64,000 nt of DNA from Bradyrhizobium barranii subsp. apii (GTDB taxonomy: Bacteria; Pseudomonadota; Alphaproteobacteria; Rhizobiales; Xanthobacteraceae): NCBI RefSeq assembly GCF_011516635.5, contig NZ_CP096255.1:8505501-8569500 (forward strand). The letters run 5' to 3'. Both the position numbers and the translations under genes were made by a program. Below are positions 35,361-44,095 of the stretch, piece by piece (the first letter of the stretch is position 1; every line of letters begins with the position of its first letter). The notes below the pieces were generated by a model. It was given only the letters and a program-made list of their open reading frames with translations. It was not told the origin of the DNA and ran no database searches.

Positions 35361-37016
35361 ATGTCGAAGCCCAGGCCCCAGTTCAAGTCCTTCTTCAAGG
35401 CGCTGACCGAGACCGGCCCGCTGATCGCGCTGGGGACGGCGCTTGCGATTCTGGTCTCCGTCGCGGGACCCGCCTCGGCGCAGTTCTTCAACTTCCCCGG
35501 CTTCGGCGGCCCGCCGCAGCCGCAGGCCCCGCCACCGCGGAACGGCGGAGGCGGCGGCTGGTTCGGCGGCGACTTCTTCGCGCCATTCCAGCAGCAGCAG
35601 GCGCCGCGCCAGGATTTTTCGCGCGCGCCGGCACCAGCCAAGCGCGACACCACGCCCGACAAGAACGTGCTGGTGATCGGCGACGCCATGGCCGACTGGC
35701 TCGCCTACGGCCTCGAAGACGCCTACACCGAGCAGCCCGACATGGGCGTAATCCGCAAGCACAAGACCACGTCCGGCCTGATCAAGTACCAGCCGAAGGG
35801 TGAGCCCGCGGACTGGGCGGCGGCAGCGAAGGGCATCCTCGAGACCGAGAAGCCTGATGTGATCGTCGTCATGCTCGGCCTCAACGACCGCATCTCGATC
35901 CGCGAGGCCGCGCCCGACAAGGCGACGGACAAGGACAAGAAGAACGACAAGGGCGCGCGCGCCAAGCCGCAAGGAAAGCCAGGCGACAAGCCCGGCGACG
36001 CCAAACCTGATTCCGCCGCCAAGCCGGACGACAAGCCCGCCGACACCGACCTGCCGCAGGACGATGCCGACAACGCCGACACGCCGGCGGTCACAGCGCC
36101 GGACAAGACCGCGCGCAATCCGAACGGCCTCTACGAATTCCGCGACGAGCGCTGGGTCGAGCTCTACGGCAAGAAGATCGAGGAGCTGGCCAACGTCCTC
36201 AAGTCCAAGGGCGTTCCGGTGCTCTGGGTCGGCCTGCCCGCGATCCGCGGCCCCAAGGGCACCGCGGACATGCTGTTCCTGGATTCGCTCTATCGCGAAG
36301 GCGCGGCCAAGGCCGGCATCACCTATGTCGATGTCTGGGACGGCTTTGTCGACGAAGCCGGCCGCTTCCTCCAGAAGGGCCCGGACTTCGAGGGCCAGAT
36401 CCGCCAGCTCCGCAGCTATGACGGCGTCTATTTCACGAAACCCGGCGCACGCAAGCTCGCCCACTATGTCGAGCGCGAGATCACGCGCCTGCTCGCCGGA
36501 CGCTCCGGCCCGATTGCGCTGCCGAGCGAGCCTGCGACCCCCGACACCAGCGCCGAGCCCGGCAAGCCCGCGCCGCGGCCGCTGGCGGGACCGATCGTGC
36601 CGCTGGTTGCGGCCTCGATCTCGGCCGATCAATTGCTGGGCGGACCGGGTTCGCGTCCCGCCGCCGTCGATGCGCTCGCCGCGAAGACGATGGTGAAGGG
36701 TGAGCCGCTGGCCGCGCCCGCCGGCCGTGCCGATGATTATGCCTGGCCGCGCCGCGAAGTCGGCCGCGAGCAAGCCAAAGGCGATACGCCGATGGCTGCT
36801 ACGACGCCGGATGGTGCTGCTGCTGCTCCCGGTACGCCAAGCGCTGCCGCCGCGATCGCGCCGCCCAGACTCGCGCCGAAGAAGCCGCCGGTGCAGCAGC
36901 CGCAGCAGCCGGCCCAGGCAACGCCGGCATTCCGCGATTTCTTCGGCTTCGGCTCTCCGCAGCCACCGCCGCGTCAATTCGCACCAGCGCCGCGTAATCC
37001 CGCGCCCGCCTGGTAA
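35361..37016 (+). CDS. DUF459 SGNH-hydrolase-like secreted protein
   Basis: 551 aa. Hydrophobic signal (residues about 18-41, ending ASAQ), a Gly/Pro/Gln-rich segment, then a SGNH-like core: block I VLVIGDAMADWLAYGL near residue 102, block III VMLGLNDR near 175, and WVGLPAI. A Lys/Asp/Pro-rich insert (about 190-245) interrupts the core, and a long Pro/Ala-rich tail follows. The usual Ser nucleophile of block I (GDS) is Ala here, so hydrolase activity is doubtful. Rhizobial DUF459 proteins are envelope-associated with unknown substrate; galU and transglycosylase neighbours fit an envelope role but do not prove it. Confidence 0.82.
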   Translation: MSKPRPQFKSFFKALTETGPLIALGTALAILVSVAGPASAQFFNFPGFGGPPQPQAPPPRNGGGGGWFGGDFFAPFQQQQAPRQDFSRAPAPAKRDTTPDKNVLVIGDAMADWLAYGLEDAYTEQPDMGVIRKHKTTSGLIKYQPKGEPADWAAAAKGILETEKPDVIVVMLGLNDRISIREAAPDKATDKDKKNDKGARAKPQGKPGDKPGDAKPDSAAKPDDKPADTDLPQDDADNADTPAVTAPDKTARNPNGLYEFRDERWVELYGKKIEELANVLKSKGVPVLWVGLPAIRGPKGTADMLFLDSLYREGAAKAGITYVDVWDGFVDEAGRFLQKGPDFEGQIRQLRSYDGVYFTKPGARKLAHYVEREITRLLAGRSGPIALPSEPATPDTSAEPGKPAPRPLAGPIVPLVAASISADQLLGGPGSRPAAVDALAAKTMVKGEPLAAPAGRADDYAWPRREVGREQAKGDTPMAATTPDGAAAAPGTPSAAAAIAPPRLAPKKPPVQQPQQPAQATPAFRDFFGFGSPQPPPRQFAPAPRNPAPAW

Positions 37017-37064
37017 CGTCGGGCGATCGGCGGAGATGTTCCGGTAGTTTTTCTGAATTGAGAT

Positions 37065-37220
37065 TTCGTGTCCCGGACGCGCTGCAGCGTGTAACGCTGC
37101 TGCGCAGAGCCGGGACCCAGCACTGCGAATTTCACCAAAGAATGGGCCCCGGCTCTGCAAAGCGGCGTTGCCGGACGATGCTACGCATCGCCTAGGCCGC
37201 ATTGCGTCCGGGGCACGAAA
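37065..37220. repeat. Intergenic palindromic repeat, family B (copy 3)
   Basis: TTCGTGTCCCGGACGCG at the left and the inverse GCGTCCGGGGCACGAA at the right, with GCAGCGTGTAACGCTGC and GAGCCGGGACCCAG inside. It fills most of the 220-bp spacer between convergent genes. Confidence 0.7.
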
Positions 37221-37236
37221 GAATTCGGGCGGTGGC

Positions 37237-37611
37237 TCAGCCGTAATAGCGCCAGCGCGGCGGCGGGCGACGGGCGGGACGCGACATCAGGAGCGCGAGT
37301 GCGAAGCCGATTCCGCCGGCGATCAGCAGCGCACCGAGCGGATTGTCCTGCACCTTCTTGGCAATCGCCTGCGAACCGTCGCGCAAGGTCTCGGCCGGCT
37401 TGTCGTAGGCGTCCTTGGCGTAGCCGGCCGCAGTCTCACCGGCGTCGCGCACGGCATCCTTGGCCTGGCCGTAGAGATTCTGCACGGTGCCGGCGGCTTC
37501 CCGCGCCTTGCCTGACGCCTGTGTCTGCGCATCGCCAGCGAGATCACCGACGGCGCCTTCTGCGCGCCCAGCGAATTCCTTGGCCGATCCGACGATCCGA
37601 TCCTTGTCCAT
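37237..37611 (-). CDS. CsbD-family stress protein with C-terminal membrane helix
   Basis: 124 aa. N-terminal CsbD pattern (MDKDRIVGSAKEFAGRAEGAVGDLAGD), a middle amphipathic alanine-rich region of repeated 'AG.A..A' segments, one TM helix near 95-112 (GALLIAGGIGFALALLMS) and a basic tail (RPARRPPPRWRYYG). CsbD proteins are induced by general stress; their molecular role is unknown. Confidence 0.85.
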   Translation of the reverse strand: MDKDRIVGSAKEFAGRAEGAVGDLAGDAQTQASGKAREAAGTVQNLYGQAKDAVRDAGETAAGYAKDAYDKPAETLRDGSQAIAKKVQDNPLGALLIAGGIGFALALLMSRPARRPPPRWRYYG

Positions 37612-37747
37612 GTTGCTCCTCCTCGGGGGTCAACCCAAGTAACCGATCAGGAGCAGCGCAGTTCCAAGCTTCTGCGAAAGTGTGTAGTCCGGACTACGCT
37701 TCCGCCTGCGCTCTTCGGGTTACGGCGGGCCAGTCGCTCCATCCGGG

Positions 37748-38485
37748 CTACAGGATGAGCCCGCCATCGACCACCAGCGTCTGGCCAATGATGTAGGACG
37801 ACAGCGGCGAGGCCAGGAACAGCGCCGCGCCCGCCATGTCAGCCGGCGTGCCCAATCGCCGCAGCGGAATGCGCGACAACGCGCCTTCGAGCCGCTTGGG
37901 ATTGTCGGTGGTCACCTTCGTCATCTTGGTGTCGACGAGTCCGGGCGCGATACCGTTGACGCGGATCCCATCCTCGGCCCAGGCCTCGCCCAGCGTCCGC
38001 GTCAATCCGACTGCGCCGGTCTTCGAGGCGTTGTAGGCGGGATTGCCCATGGTGGAATGATAGGCTGCGGTCGAGGACACCATGATCAGCGCGCCCTTGC
38101 TATCGCGCAGCATGGAGTGAAACCGCGTCGCGCAGGCCATCAGGCTCATCAGATTGACCTCGACGACCTTGCGGAAGCCGGCCATCTCGAACTCGCCGCG
38201 GCGATAGAGCACCGCGCCCTGCGCGAGCACGAGCACATCGAGACGATCGAAGGACGGCTTGAACGCTTCCACCGCGCCGGCGTTGCCGACGTCGAGCTGC
38301 GCATAGGAAAGACCCGTGAGATCGGAGCCTTCTTGCGCCGAATATTCCGCGGGATGAGCACGCGTGCCGCAGACTGCAACTTGCGCGCCCTTGGCGCGAA
38401 AGGCTTGCGCGATGCCGTTGCCGATACCGCTGGAACCGCCGACCACCAGCACCTGCTTGCCTGAGAAATCGAGCTCGTTCACCAT
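37748..38485 (-). CDS. Short-chain dehydrogenase/reductase
   Basis: 245 aa from ATG 38485, with GAGG 6 nt upstream (a frame to 38548 is rejected). Cofactor loop VGGSSGIGNGIAQ near residue 16, active-site Tyr-x-x-x-Lys as YNASKTG with Ser in MVSSTAAY, and the C-terminal GQTLVVDGGLIL. A cytosolic NAD(P)-dependent oxidoreductase of unknown substrate. It diverges from a second SDR 98 bp away. Confidence 0.9.
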   Translation of the reverse strand: MVNELDFSGKQVLVVGGSSGIGNGIAQAFRAKGAQVAVCGTRAHPAEYSAQEGSDLTGLSYAQLDVGNAGAVEAFKPSFDRLDVLVLAQGAVLYRRGEFEMAGFRKVVEVNLMSLMACATRFHSMLRDSKGALIMVSSTAAYHSTMGNPAYNASKTGAVGLTRTLGEAWAEDGIRVNGIAPGLVDTKMTKVTTDNPKRLEGALSRIPLRRLGTPADMAGAALFLASPLSSYIIGQTLVVDGGLIL

Positions 38486-38583
38486 CGCGGCCTCCCCTTT
38501 TGTTTTGCTTGTTTGACCTGTCTGCGGATCGATGCCAGCCTTGTCCATCTCATAACAAGAGCCAAGAGACGCGAGGAAACGGC

Positions 38584-39363
38584 ATGTCCGAATTCAAGGA
38601 GCTCAGCCGGTCGGTGAAGGGCCTGACCGTTCTCGTCACGGGTGCGGCGAGCGGCATGGGGCGCGCGACCGCGCGCTTGTTCGCCGCTGAAGGCGCGAAC
38701 GTCGCCGTCACCGACTTTGACGAGCAGGGAGCGCTGTCCGTTGCCAAGGAGATTGCCGCGAACGCCGGATCCGCGAAGGCGTGGAAGCTCGATGTCGCCG
38801 ATGGCGGCGAGATCAAGCGCGTCGTCGGCGATGTCGCGGCGCATTTCGGCGGGCTCGACATCATCGTCAACAATGCCGGCATCTCCGTGCGCGTCGCGAT
38901 CGACGACGAGACTTACGAAGACGCCTGGGCCAAGGGCATCGCCGTGATGCTGACGGCGCATCCGCGCATCATCCGCGCCGCGCTGCCGCACCTGCGCAAG
39001 TCGAAGAGCCCGCGCATCGTCAACATCGCCTCGACCGAGGCGCTCGGCGCCACCGCATTGCACAGCCCCTATTCGGCGGCGAAGGGCGGCGTGGCGAGCC
39101 TCACGCGCTCGCTCGCCGTCGAGCTCGGCCGCGAAGGCATCACCGTCAACTGCATCTGCCCGGGCCCGATCCGCACCGCCATCACCGACCGCATCTCCGA
39201 AGAGCACAAGACCATCTACGCCAAGCGCCGCACTGCACTGGGTCGCTACGGCGACCCCGAGGAGGTCGCGCATATGACGCTGAGCCTGTGCCTGCCGGCT
39301 GCGTCTTTCCTCACCGGCGCGGTGATCCCTGTCGACGGCGGCTTGATGGCGCGCAACGCGTGA
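38584..39363 (+). CDS. Short-chain dehydrogenase/reductase, paired with the TfdA-like gene
   Basis: 259 aa from ATG 38584, with GAGGAA upstream. Cofactor loop VTGAASGMGRATARLF near residue 20, NNAGIS, catalytic SPYSAAKGG and the terminal GAVIPVDGGLMARNA. The Ser of the usual Ser-Tyr-Lys triad is in NIASTEAL. It precedes the dioxygenase gene by 113 nt on the same strand, so it may process the same substrate family. Substrate unknown. Confidence 0.9.
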   Translation: MSEFKELSRSVKGLTVLVTGAASGMGRATARLFAAEGANVAVTDFDEQGALSVAKEIAANAGSAKAWKLDVADGGEIKRVVGDVAAHFGGLDIIVNNAGISVRVAIDDETYEDAWAKGIAVMLTAHPRIIRAALPHLRKSKSPRIVNIASTEALGATALHSPYSAAKGGVASLTRSLAVELGREGITVNCICPGPIRTAITDRISEEHKTIYAKRRTALGRYGDPEEVAHMTLSLCLPAASFLTGAVIPVDGGLMARNA

Positions 39364-39476
39364 GAGCCATGACGCTTAAGAGATATGCGCGCCGAGCGTT
39401 GACAACGCCGGTCGCGGGAGTAGCTTTTTCACCGGCAGAGCGGGACCAACCGCTCGCGGTTCGCGGGAGAAACACC

Positions 39477-40364
39477 ATGACGATCGCCATCCGGCAGCTT
39501 CAAAAACATTTTGCCGGCGAGGTTTCCGGCCTCGACCTGCGAAAGCCTCTCACCGAGGCCGAGGCGCGCGAGATCGAGGCAGCCATGGACAAATATGCGG
39601 TGCTGGTCTTCCACGACCAGGACATCACCGACGAGCAGCAGATGGCCTTCGCGCTGAATTTCGGCCAGCGCGAGGACGCGCGCGGCGGCACCGTGACCAA
39701 GGAAAAGGACTACCGGCTGCAATCGGGCCTCAACGACGTCTCCAATCTCGGCAAGGACGGCAAGCCGGTGGCGAAGGACAGCCGCGCGCATCTGTTCAAT
39801 CTCGGCAACTGCCTGTGGCATTCCGACAGCTCGTTTCGCCCGATCCCCGCAAAATTCTCGCTGCTGTCGGCGCGGGTGGTGAACCCGAAGGGCGGCAATA
39901 CCGAGTTCGCCGACATGCGCGCCGCCTATGACGCGCTCGACGACGAGACCAAGGCGGAGATCGAGGATCTCGTCTGCGAGCACTCGCTGATGTATTCGCG
40001 CGGATCGCTCGGCTTCACCGAGTACACCGACGACGAAAAGCAGATGTTCAAGCCGGTGCTGCAACGCCTGGTGCGCACCCATCCGGTGCATCGCCGCAAG
40101 TCGCTCTATCTCTCATCGCATGCCGGCAAGATCGTCAGCATGAGCGTCCCCGAAGGCCGGCTGCTGCTGCGCGATCTGAACGAGCATGCGACGCAAGGCG
40201 AGTTCGTCTACGTCCACAAATGGAAGCTGCATGATCTCGTGATGTGGGACAACCGCCAGACCATGCATCGCGTCCGCCGCTACGACCAGTCCCAGCCCCG
40301 CGACATGCGCCGCGCGACGGTGGCGGGGACAGAGCCGACGGTACAGCAGCAGGCGGCGGAGTAG
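39477..40364 (+). CDS. Fe(II)/2-oxoglutarate dioxygenase, TfdA-like
   Basis: 295 aa from ATG 39477. The iron ligands are CLWHSDSSF (His-x-Asp near residue 115) and QTMHRVRRYD (distal His, with the 2-oxoglutarate-binding Arg after it). The blocks GGNTEFADMRAAYDAL, EHATQGEFVYVHKW and LVMWDNRQTMHR line up with TfdA, the 2,4-dichlorophenoxyacetate dioxygenase, more closely than with TauD. TfdA-alpha-type genes are known from Bradyrhizobium, some outside herbicide-degrading strains. The reaction is probably cleavage of an aryl ether or related acid; the actual substrate is not shown. Confidence 0.85.
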   Translation: MTIAIRQLQKHFAGEVSGLDLRKPLTEAEAREIEAAMDKYAVLVFHDQDITDEQQMAFALNFGQREDARGGTVTKEKDYRLQSGLNDVSNLGKDGKPVAKDSRAHLFNLGNCLWHSDSSFRPIPAKFSLLSARVVNPKGGNTEFADMRAAYDALDDETKAEIEDLVCEHSLMYSRGSLGFTEYTDDEKQMFKPVLQRLVRTHPVHRRKSLYLSSHAGKIVSMSVPEGRLLLRDLNEHATQGEFVYVHKWKLHDLVMWDNRQTMHRVRRYDQSQPRDMRRATVAGTEPTVQQQAAE

Positions 40365-40392
40365 GCGGCATTGGAGTAGCCACAAATTCCGC

Positions 40393-40582
40393 CGTCGTCC
40401 CGGACAAGCGTAGCAAAGCGAAGCGCAGATCCGGGACCCATAACCACAGGCCGTGGTTTGGCGAAGACTAGTGGTGACCAGCCCGCTTCAACAACGACTT
40501 CCTGGGGTTATGGGTCCCGGATCTGCGCTCCATTCTGGACAACGCTACGCGCTGCCAGAAGCTCCGCTTGTCCGGGACGACA
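40393..40582. repeat. Intergenic palindromic repeat, family C (copy 1)
   Basis: Arms CGTCGTCCCGGACAAGCG and CGCTTGTCCGGGACGACAG are inverted; inside are GATCCGGGACCCATAACC and its inverse GGTTATGGGTCCCGGATC around a centre GTGGTTTGGCGAAGACTAG. A related unit is at 42253-42406. It separates the convergent dioxygenase and YqgE genes. Confidence 0.75.
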
Positions 40583-40601
40583 GCGGAGGTTGGCGCAACA
40601 G

Positions 40602-41246
40602 CTACGCGTGTCCCGCATCGTTCGAGAGCATGCCGGGATCGATGCCGATCTTGCGCAGCGCGCGTCCGTACTTCTCGTCGACATCGTCGCCGAAGATCAA
40701 ATCCGAATCCGCATCGCAATGCAGCCAGCCATTGCTCTGGATTTCGGTCTCGAGCTGGCCCGGCGCCCAGCCGGCATAACCAAGCGCGAGGATGGCGTGC
40801 TTCGGGCCGGAGCCGTTGGCGATCGCCCGCAGGATGTCGACGGTCGCGGTGAGGCAGACGCCATCGTCGATCCGGAGCGTCGCGTTCTCGATGTAGAAAT
40901 CGCTGGAATGCAGCACGAAGCCGCGGCCGGTATCGACCGGCCCGCCACGCAGCACCTTCATGCTTTCGGCGTTCTCCGGCAGCTTGATGTGCTCGCCCTT
41001 CTTGATGATGCCGAGCTGCTGCAACAGCTCGGGGAAGTCGATGCTGCCGGCGGGATGATTGACGATGATGCCCATCGCGCCCTCGGCGGAATGCGCACAG
41101 AGATAGATCACCGAGCGCTCGAAGCGCTCATCGCCCATCACGGGCATCGCGATCAGGAGCTGGCCGCCGAGATAGCCGGCCGAGCTGGGAAGCGCGGGGG
41201 CCGCGCTGCGGGTGCTTTCGCCCGTCCTTTTGCCTGTGGGAGCCAT
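40602..41246 (-). CDS. YqgE/AlgH family protein (UPF0301)
   Basis: 214 aa. After a Ser/Thr-rich N-terminal tail the family pattern is complete: [42 protein letters not shown] compressed in the first 70 residues, [17 protein letters not shown] near 120, and [17 protein letters not shown] near 165. AlgH was named for an effect on alginate in Pseudomonas, but a biochemical role is not established. Cytosolic. It diverges from the DsbD-N gene. Confidence 0.92.
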   Translation of the reverse strand: MAPTGKRTGESTRSAAPALPSSAGYLGGQLLIAMPVMGDERFERSVIYLCAHSAEGAMGIIVNHPAGSIDFPELLQQLGIIKKGEHIKLPENAESMKVLRGGPVDTGRGFVLHSSDFYIENATLRIDDGVCLTATVDILRAIANGSGPKHAILALGYAGWAPGQLETEIQSNGWLHCDADSDLIFGDDVDEKYGRALRKIGIDPGMLSNDAGHA

Positions 41247-41388
41247 CGGTGAAGCACTCCGGTTTCGATTCCTATCCTGATGTCGGGCCGGGCTGCTGTC
41301 AAATCAAGGCTTGCATAGACTTGATTCAGGTGCATCCATCACAAGCAATTCAATGGTTTGCCCAGGGGCGACCCTGTAAAGACGTGCC

Positions 41389-42228
41389 ATGCTGACAAGA
41401 GTTCCCCTGCATGCGGCGTTTGGCGTCGCAACAACCCTGCTTGCGTCGTCGATGACGCTTGCAGCCCGCGCCGACGACGCTTCGCCCTGGCAGCGCGACG
41501 GTCATTCCGCAGTGCGATTGCTGGCGGGATCGCGCAGCGGCGCCATCCTGCTCGGCGGTATCGCCTTCCAGCTCCAGCAGGGATGGAAGACCTACTGGCG
41601 CATCCCCGGCGATTCCGGCGTTCCGCCGCGGTTCGATTTCTCCAAATCGGACAATGTCGAAGCGGTGACGGTGATGTGGCCGGCGCCGCTGAAATTCGAT
41701 GACGGCGCGGGCGGGCATTCGATCGGCTATCACGGCCAGATCGTGCTACCTCTGCGCATCGTGCCCAAGGCGCCCGACAAGCCGGTGACGCTGCGCGCCG
41801 AGATCAACTACGCCGTGTGCGAGAAGCTCTGCGTTCCCGTCGAGGCCAATGTCGAGCTCGGCTTCAACAACGTCGCCTCGACCGAGGACGCCAATCTGCG
41901 TGCCGCGCTCGACACCGTGCCGAAGCCTGCCACGATCGGTGATCCCAATCCGCTGACCATCCGCGACGTCAAACGTGACGGTCCCAAAAATGTCGTGGTC
42001 GACGTGGTCGTGCCTGATAGCCGCGGCGTCAATTTGTTCGTGGAAGGGCCGACGCTCGATTGGGCGTTGCCGATTCCGGCGCCGGTCGAGCGCAGCCCGC
42101 CCGGTGTGCAGCGATTTTCCTTCGAGCTCGATGGACTGCCGCCGGGCGCCAAGCCCGACGGAGCGGCGCTGAAGTTCACGCTCGTCGCGCCCGAGAAGTC
42201 GTACGAGTTCAATACGAATCTGGAGTGA
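41389..42228 (+). CDS. DsbD N-terminal-domain protein, periplasmic
   Basis: 279 aa. Signal peptide to about residue 29 (ASSMTLAARA), then an immunoglobulin-like DsbD-alpha domain with GWKTYWRIPGDSGVPP and the redox-type pair AVCEKLCVP (Cys-x-x-x-Cys near residue 144). In full DsbD this domain passes electrons to periplasmic partners, but the membrane and thioredoxin domains are absent here. Stand-alone proteins of this kind are common in rhizobia; a thiol-redox role is inferred from the Cys pair. Confidence 0.85.
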   Translation: MLTRVPLHAAFGVATTLLASSMTLAARADDASPWQRDGHSAVRLLAGSRSGAILLGGIAFQLQQGWKTYWRIPGDSGVPPRFDFSKSDNVEAVTVMWPAPLKFDDGAGGHSIGYHGQIVLPLRIVPKAPDKPVTLRAEINYAVCEKLCVPVEANVELGFNNVASTEDANLRAALDTVPKPATIGDPNPLTIRDVKRDGPKNVVVDVVVPDSRGVNLFVEGPTLDWALPIPAPVERSPPGVQRFSFELDGLPPGAKPDGAALKFTLVAPEKSYEFNTNLE

Positions 42229-42252
42229 GCCGGAGCTGTCGTCATTCTCCGC

Positions 42253-42406
42253 TGTCGTCCCGGGGCGCGCAACGCGCGAGCCCGGGACCCATAGCCACGG
42301 GGAGTGGTTTGGCGAAGACTCGGAGTTACCAGCCAGCGCAACATTTCTCCCTGGGGTTATGGGTCCCCGCCCCCCGTGCGCAATTGCGCACTAGGCGGGG
42401 ACGACG
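42253..42406. repeat. Intergenic palindromic repeat, family C (copy 2)
   Basis: Shares GGGACCCATAGCCAC, GTGGTTTGGCGAAGACT and GGGGTTATGGGTCCC with the copy at 40393-40582; the ends (GTCGTCCCGGGGCG... GGCGGGGACGACG) are a variant. Between the DsbD-N and flippase genes. Confidence 0.7.
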
Positions 42407-42546
42407 CCGGTGGCTGGAGCGGCAGCATGCCTCACCCAACCCAATCTTAACGAATGGTTGCTAATCCCCAAGGGCTAGCGCATCAGGCCTGCCGCAGCAT
42501 GCGGGACGCCTGATACGGACGCCCTGGGGATCTCGAATTGGCCGTG

Positions 42547-43905
42547 ATGGATGCAGAACCCGCAACGACCGGACCTGCCGGCCTCATCGCGCGGCTGCGC
42601 GCGAAGCTGATGGGCGGGTCGAACGAAGCGTCGCTGACGCGGCGGTTGGCCGGCACCATCTTCATCATCCGGGTGATCAGCGCGGGCCTCGCCTATTTCT
42701 CGCAAGTTCTGCTCGCGCGCTGGATGGGGACGTCCGACTACGGCATCTATGTCTACGTCTGGACCTGGGTGCTGCTGCTCGGCAGCATGATGGACTTCGG
42801 CATCTCGGCCTCCGCGCAAAAGATCATTCCGGAGTATCGCACCAGCGGCGAGCATGCGCTGCTGCGCGGCTTTCTCTCCGGCAGCCGCTGGCTGACCTTT
42901 GCCGTGTCCACGCTAGTGTCGCTGGGGCTCGCCGGTATCGTCAAGCTGCTCTCGCCCTGGATCGATCCGGCCGAGGTGCTGCCGCTCTATATCGGCTGCA
43001 TGACGCTGCCCGCCTTCGTCGTCGCCAACACCCAGGACGGCATCGCGCGCTCGCATGACTGGATGCAGCTCGGCCTGATGCCGCAATTCATCATCCGCCA
43101 GGCGCTGATCATCGGCATCACGGCCGCTGCCTTCCTGCTCGGCTATCACCTCGGCGCGGTCGCCGCGATGGTCGCGAGCGCAGGCGCGGTGTGGATCGCG
43201 ATGACCGGACAGATGGTGGTGCTGAACCGCAAGCTCGCCGATCACATCGAGCCGGGCCCCAAAACCTACGACATCGGCGGCTGGCTCGCCGTCTCGCTGC
43301 CGATCCTGCTGGTCGAGAGCTTCTACCTGCTGCTGTCCTATACCGACGTGCTGGTGCTTCAGCAGTTCCGCCCATCGGAGGAGGTCGGTGTCTATTTCGC
43401 GGTGGTGAAGACGCTCGCCCTGGTCTCGTTCATCCACTACGCGATGTCGGCGACGACAGCGCATCGCTTCGCCGAGTACAACGCGCTCGGCGACAAGGCG
43501 CGCCTGTCGGCCTATGTCGCGCATGCCATCAACTGGACGTTCTGGCCGTCGCTGGCAGCGACCATCGTGCTGCTTGCGCTTGGCAAGCCGCTGCTCTGGC
43601 TGTTCGGCCCGCAATTCACGGTCGGCTACGACATCATGTTCGTCGCCGCGATCGGCCTCGTGGTGCGCGCCGCGATTGGACCGGTCGAGCGCCTGCTCAA
43701 CATGCTCGGCCAGCAGAAGATCTGTGCGCTGGCCTACGCGCTGGCCTTCGTGATGAACCTCGTGCTCTGCATCGCGCTGGTGCCGCGCTTCGGCGGTCAC
43801 GGCGCCGCGGCCGCGACCTCGATCTCGCTGACATTCGAGACGGTGCTGCTGTTCTGGATCGTGCGCCAGCGGCTCGGCCTGCACGTGCTGGCGTTTGGCA
43901 AATAG
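42547..43905 (+). CDS. Polysaccharide flippase-like membrane protein (Wzx/MATE-like)
   Basis: 452 aa from ATG 42547; TTG 42538 or GTG 42544 are alternatives and no clear ribosome site decides. Twelve or more TM helices. The start of the fold, RRLAGTIFIIRVISAGLAYFSQVLLARWMGTSDYGIYVYVWT, is the oligosaccharide flippase (Polysacc_synt) signature, and paired helices with charged loops follow. It would move lipid-linked glycans across the inner membrane. No glycosyltransferases flank it, so the glycan is unknown. Confidence 0.85.
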   Translation: MDAEPATTGPAGLIARLRAKLMGGSNEASLTRRLAGTIFIIRVISAGLAYFSQVLLARWMGTSDYGIYVYVWTWVLLLGSMMDFGISASAQKIIPEYRTSGEHALLRGFLSGSRWLTFAVSTLVSLGLAGIVKLLSPWIDPAEVLPLYIGCMTLPAFVVANTQDGIARSHDWMQLGLMPQFIIRQALIIGITAAAFLLGYHLGAVAAMVASAGAVWIAMTGQMVVLNRKLADHIEPGPKTYDIGGWLAVSLPILLVESFYLLLSYTDVLVLQQFRPSEEVGVYFAVVKTLALVSFIHYAMSATTAHRFAEYNALGDKARLSAYVAHAINWTFWPSLAATIVLLALGKPLLWLFGPQFTVGYDIMFVAAIGLVVRAAIGPVERLLNMLGQQKICALAYALAFVMNLVLCIALVPRFGGHGAAAATSISLTFETVLLFWIVRQRLGLHVLAFGK

Positions 43906-44095
43906 GCGCTGCCACCCGGGTTGCCGGCCTGGAGAATGGCTGTTTCGCGCCTTGCGCGGCGGCGACTAAAACCCCCTCCCCGCCCGCCGCCTGTAGCAAG
44001 ATTTTTCTTATTCAACCGAAGCGGTTGCGCTTCAGGGAAATTTTATTCTACGTCATATTGCCCAACCGACGAGATAAACCTAAGATTCCCCAGAC

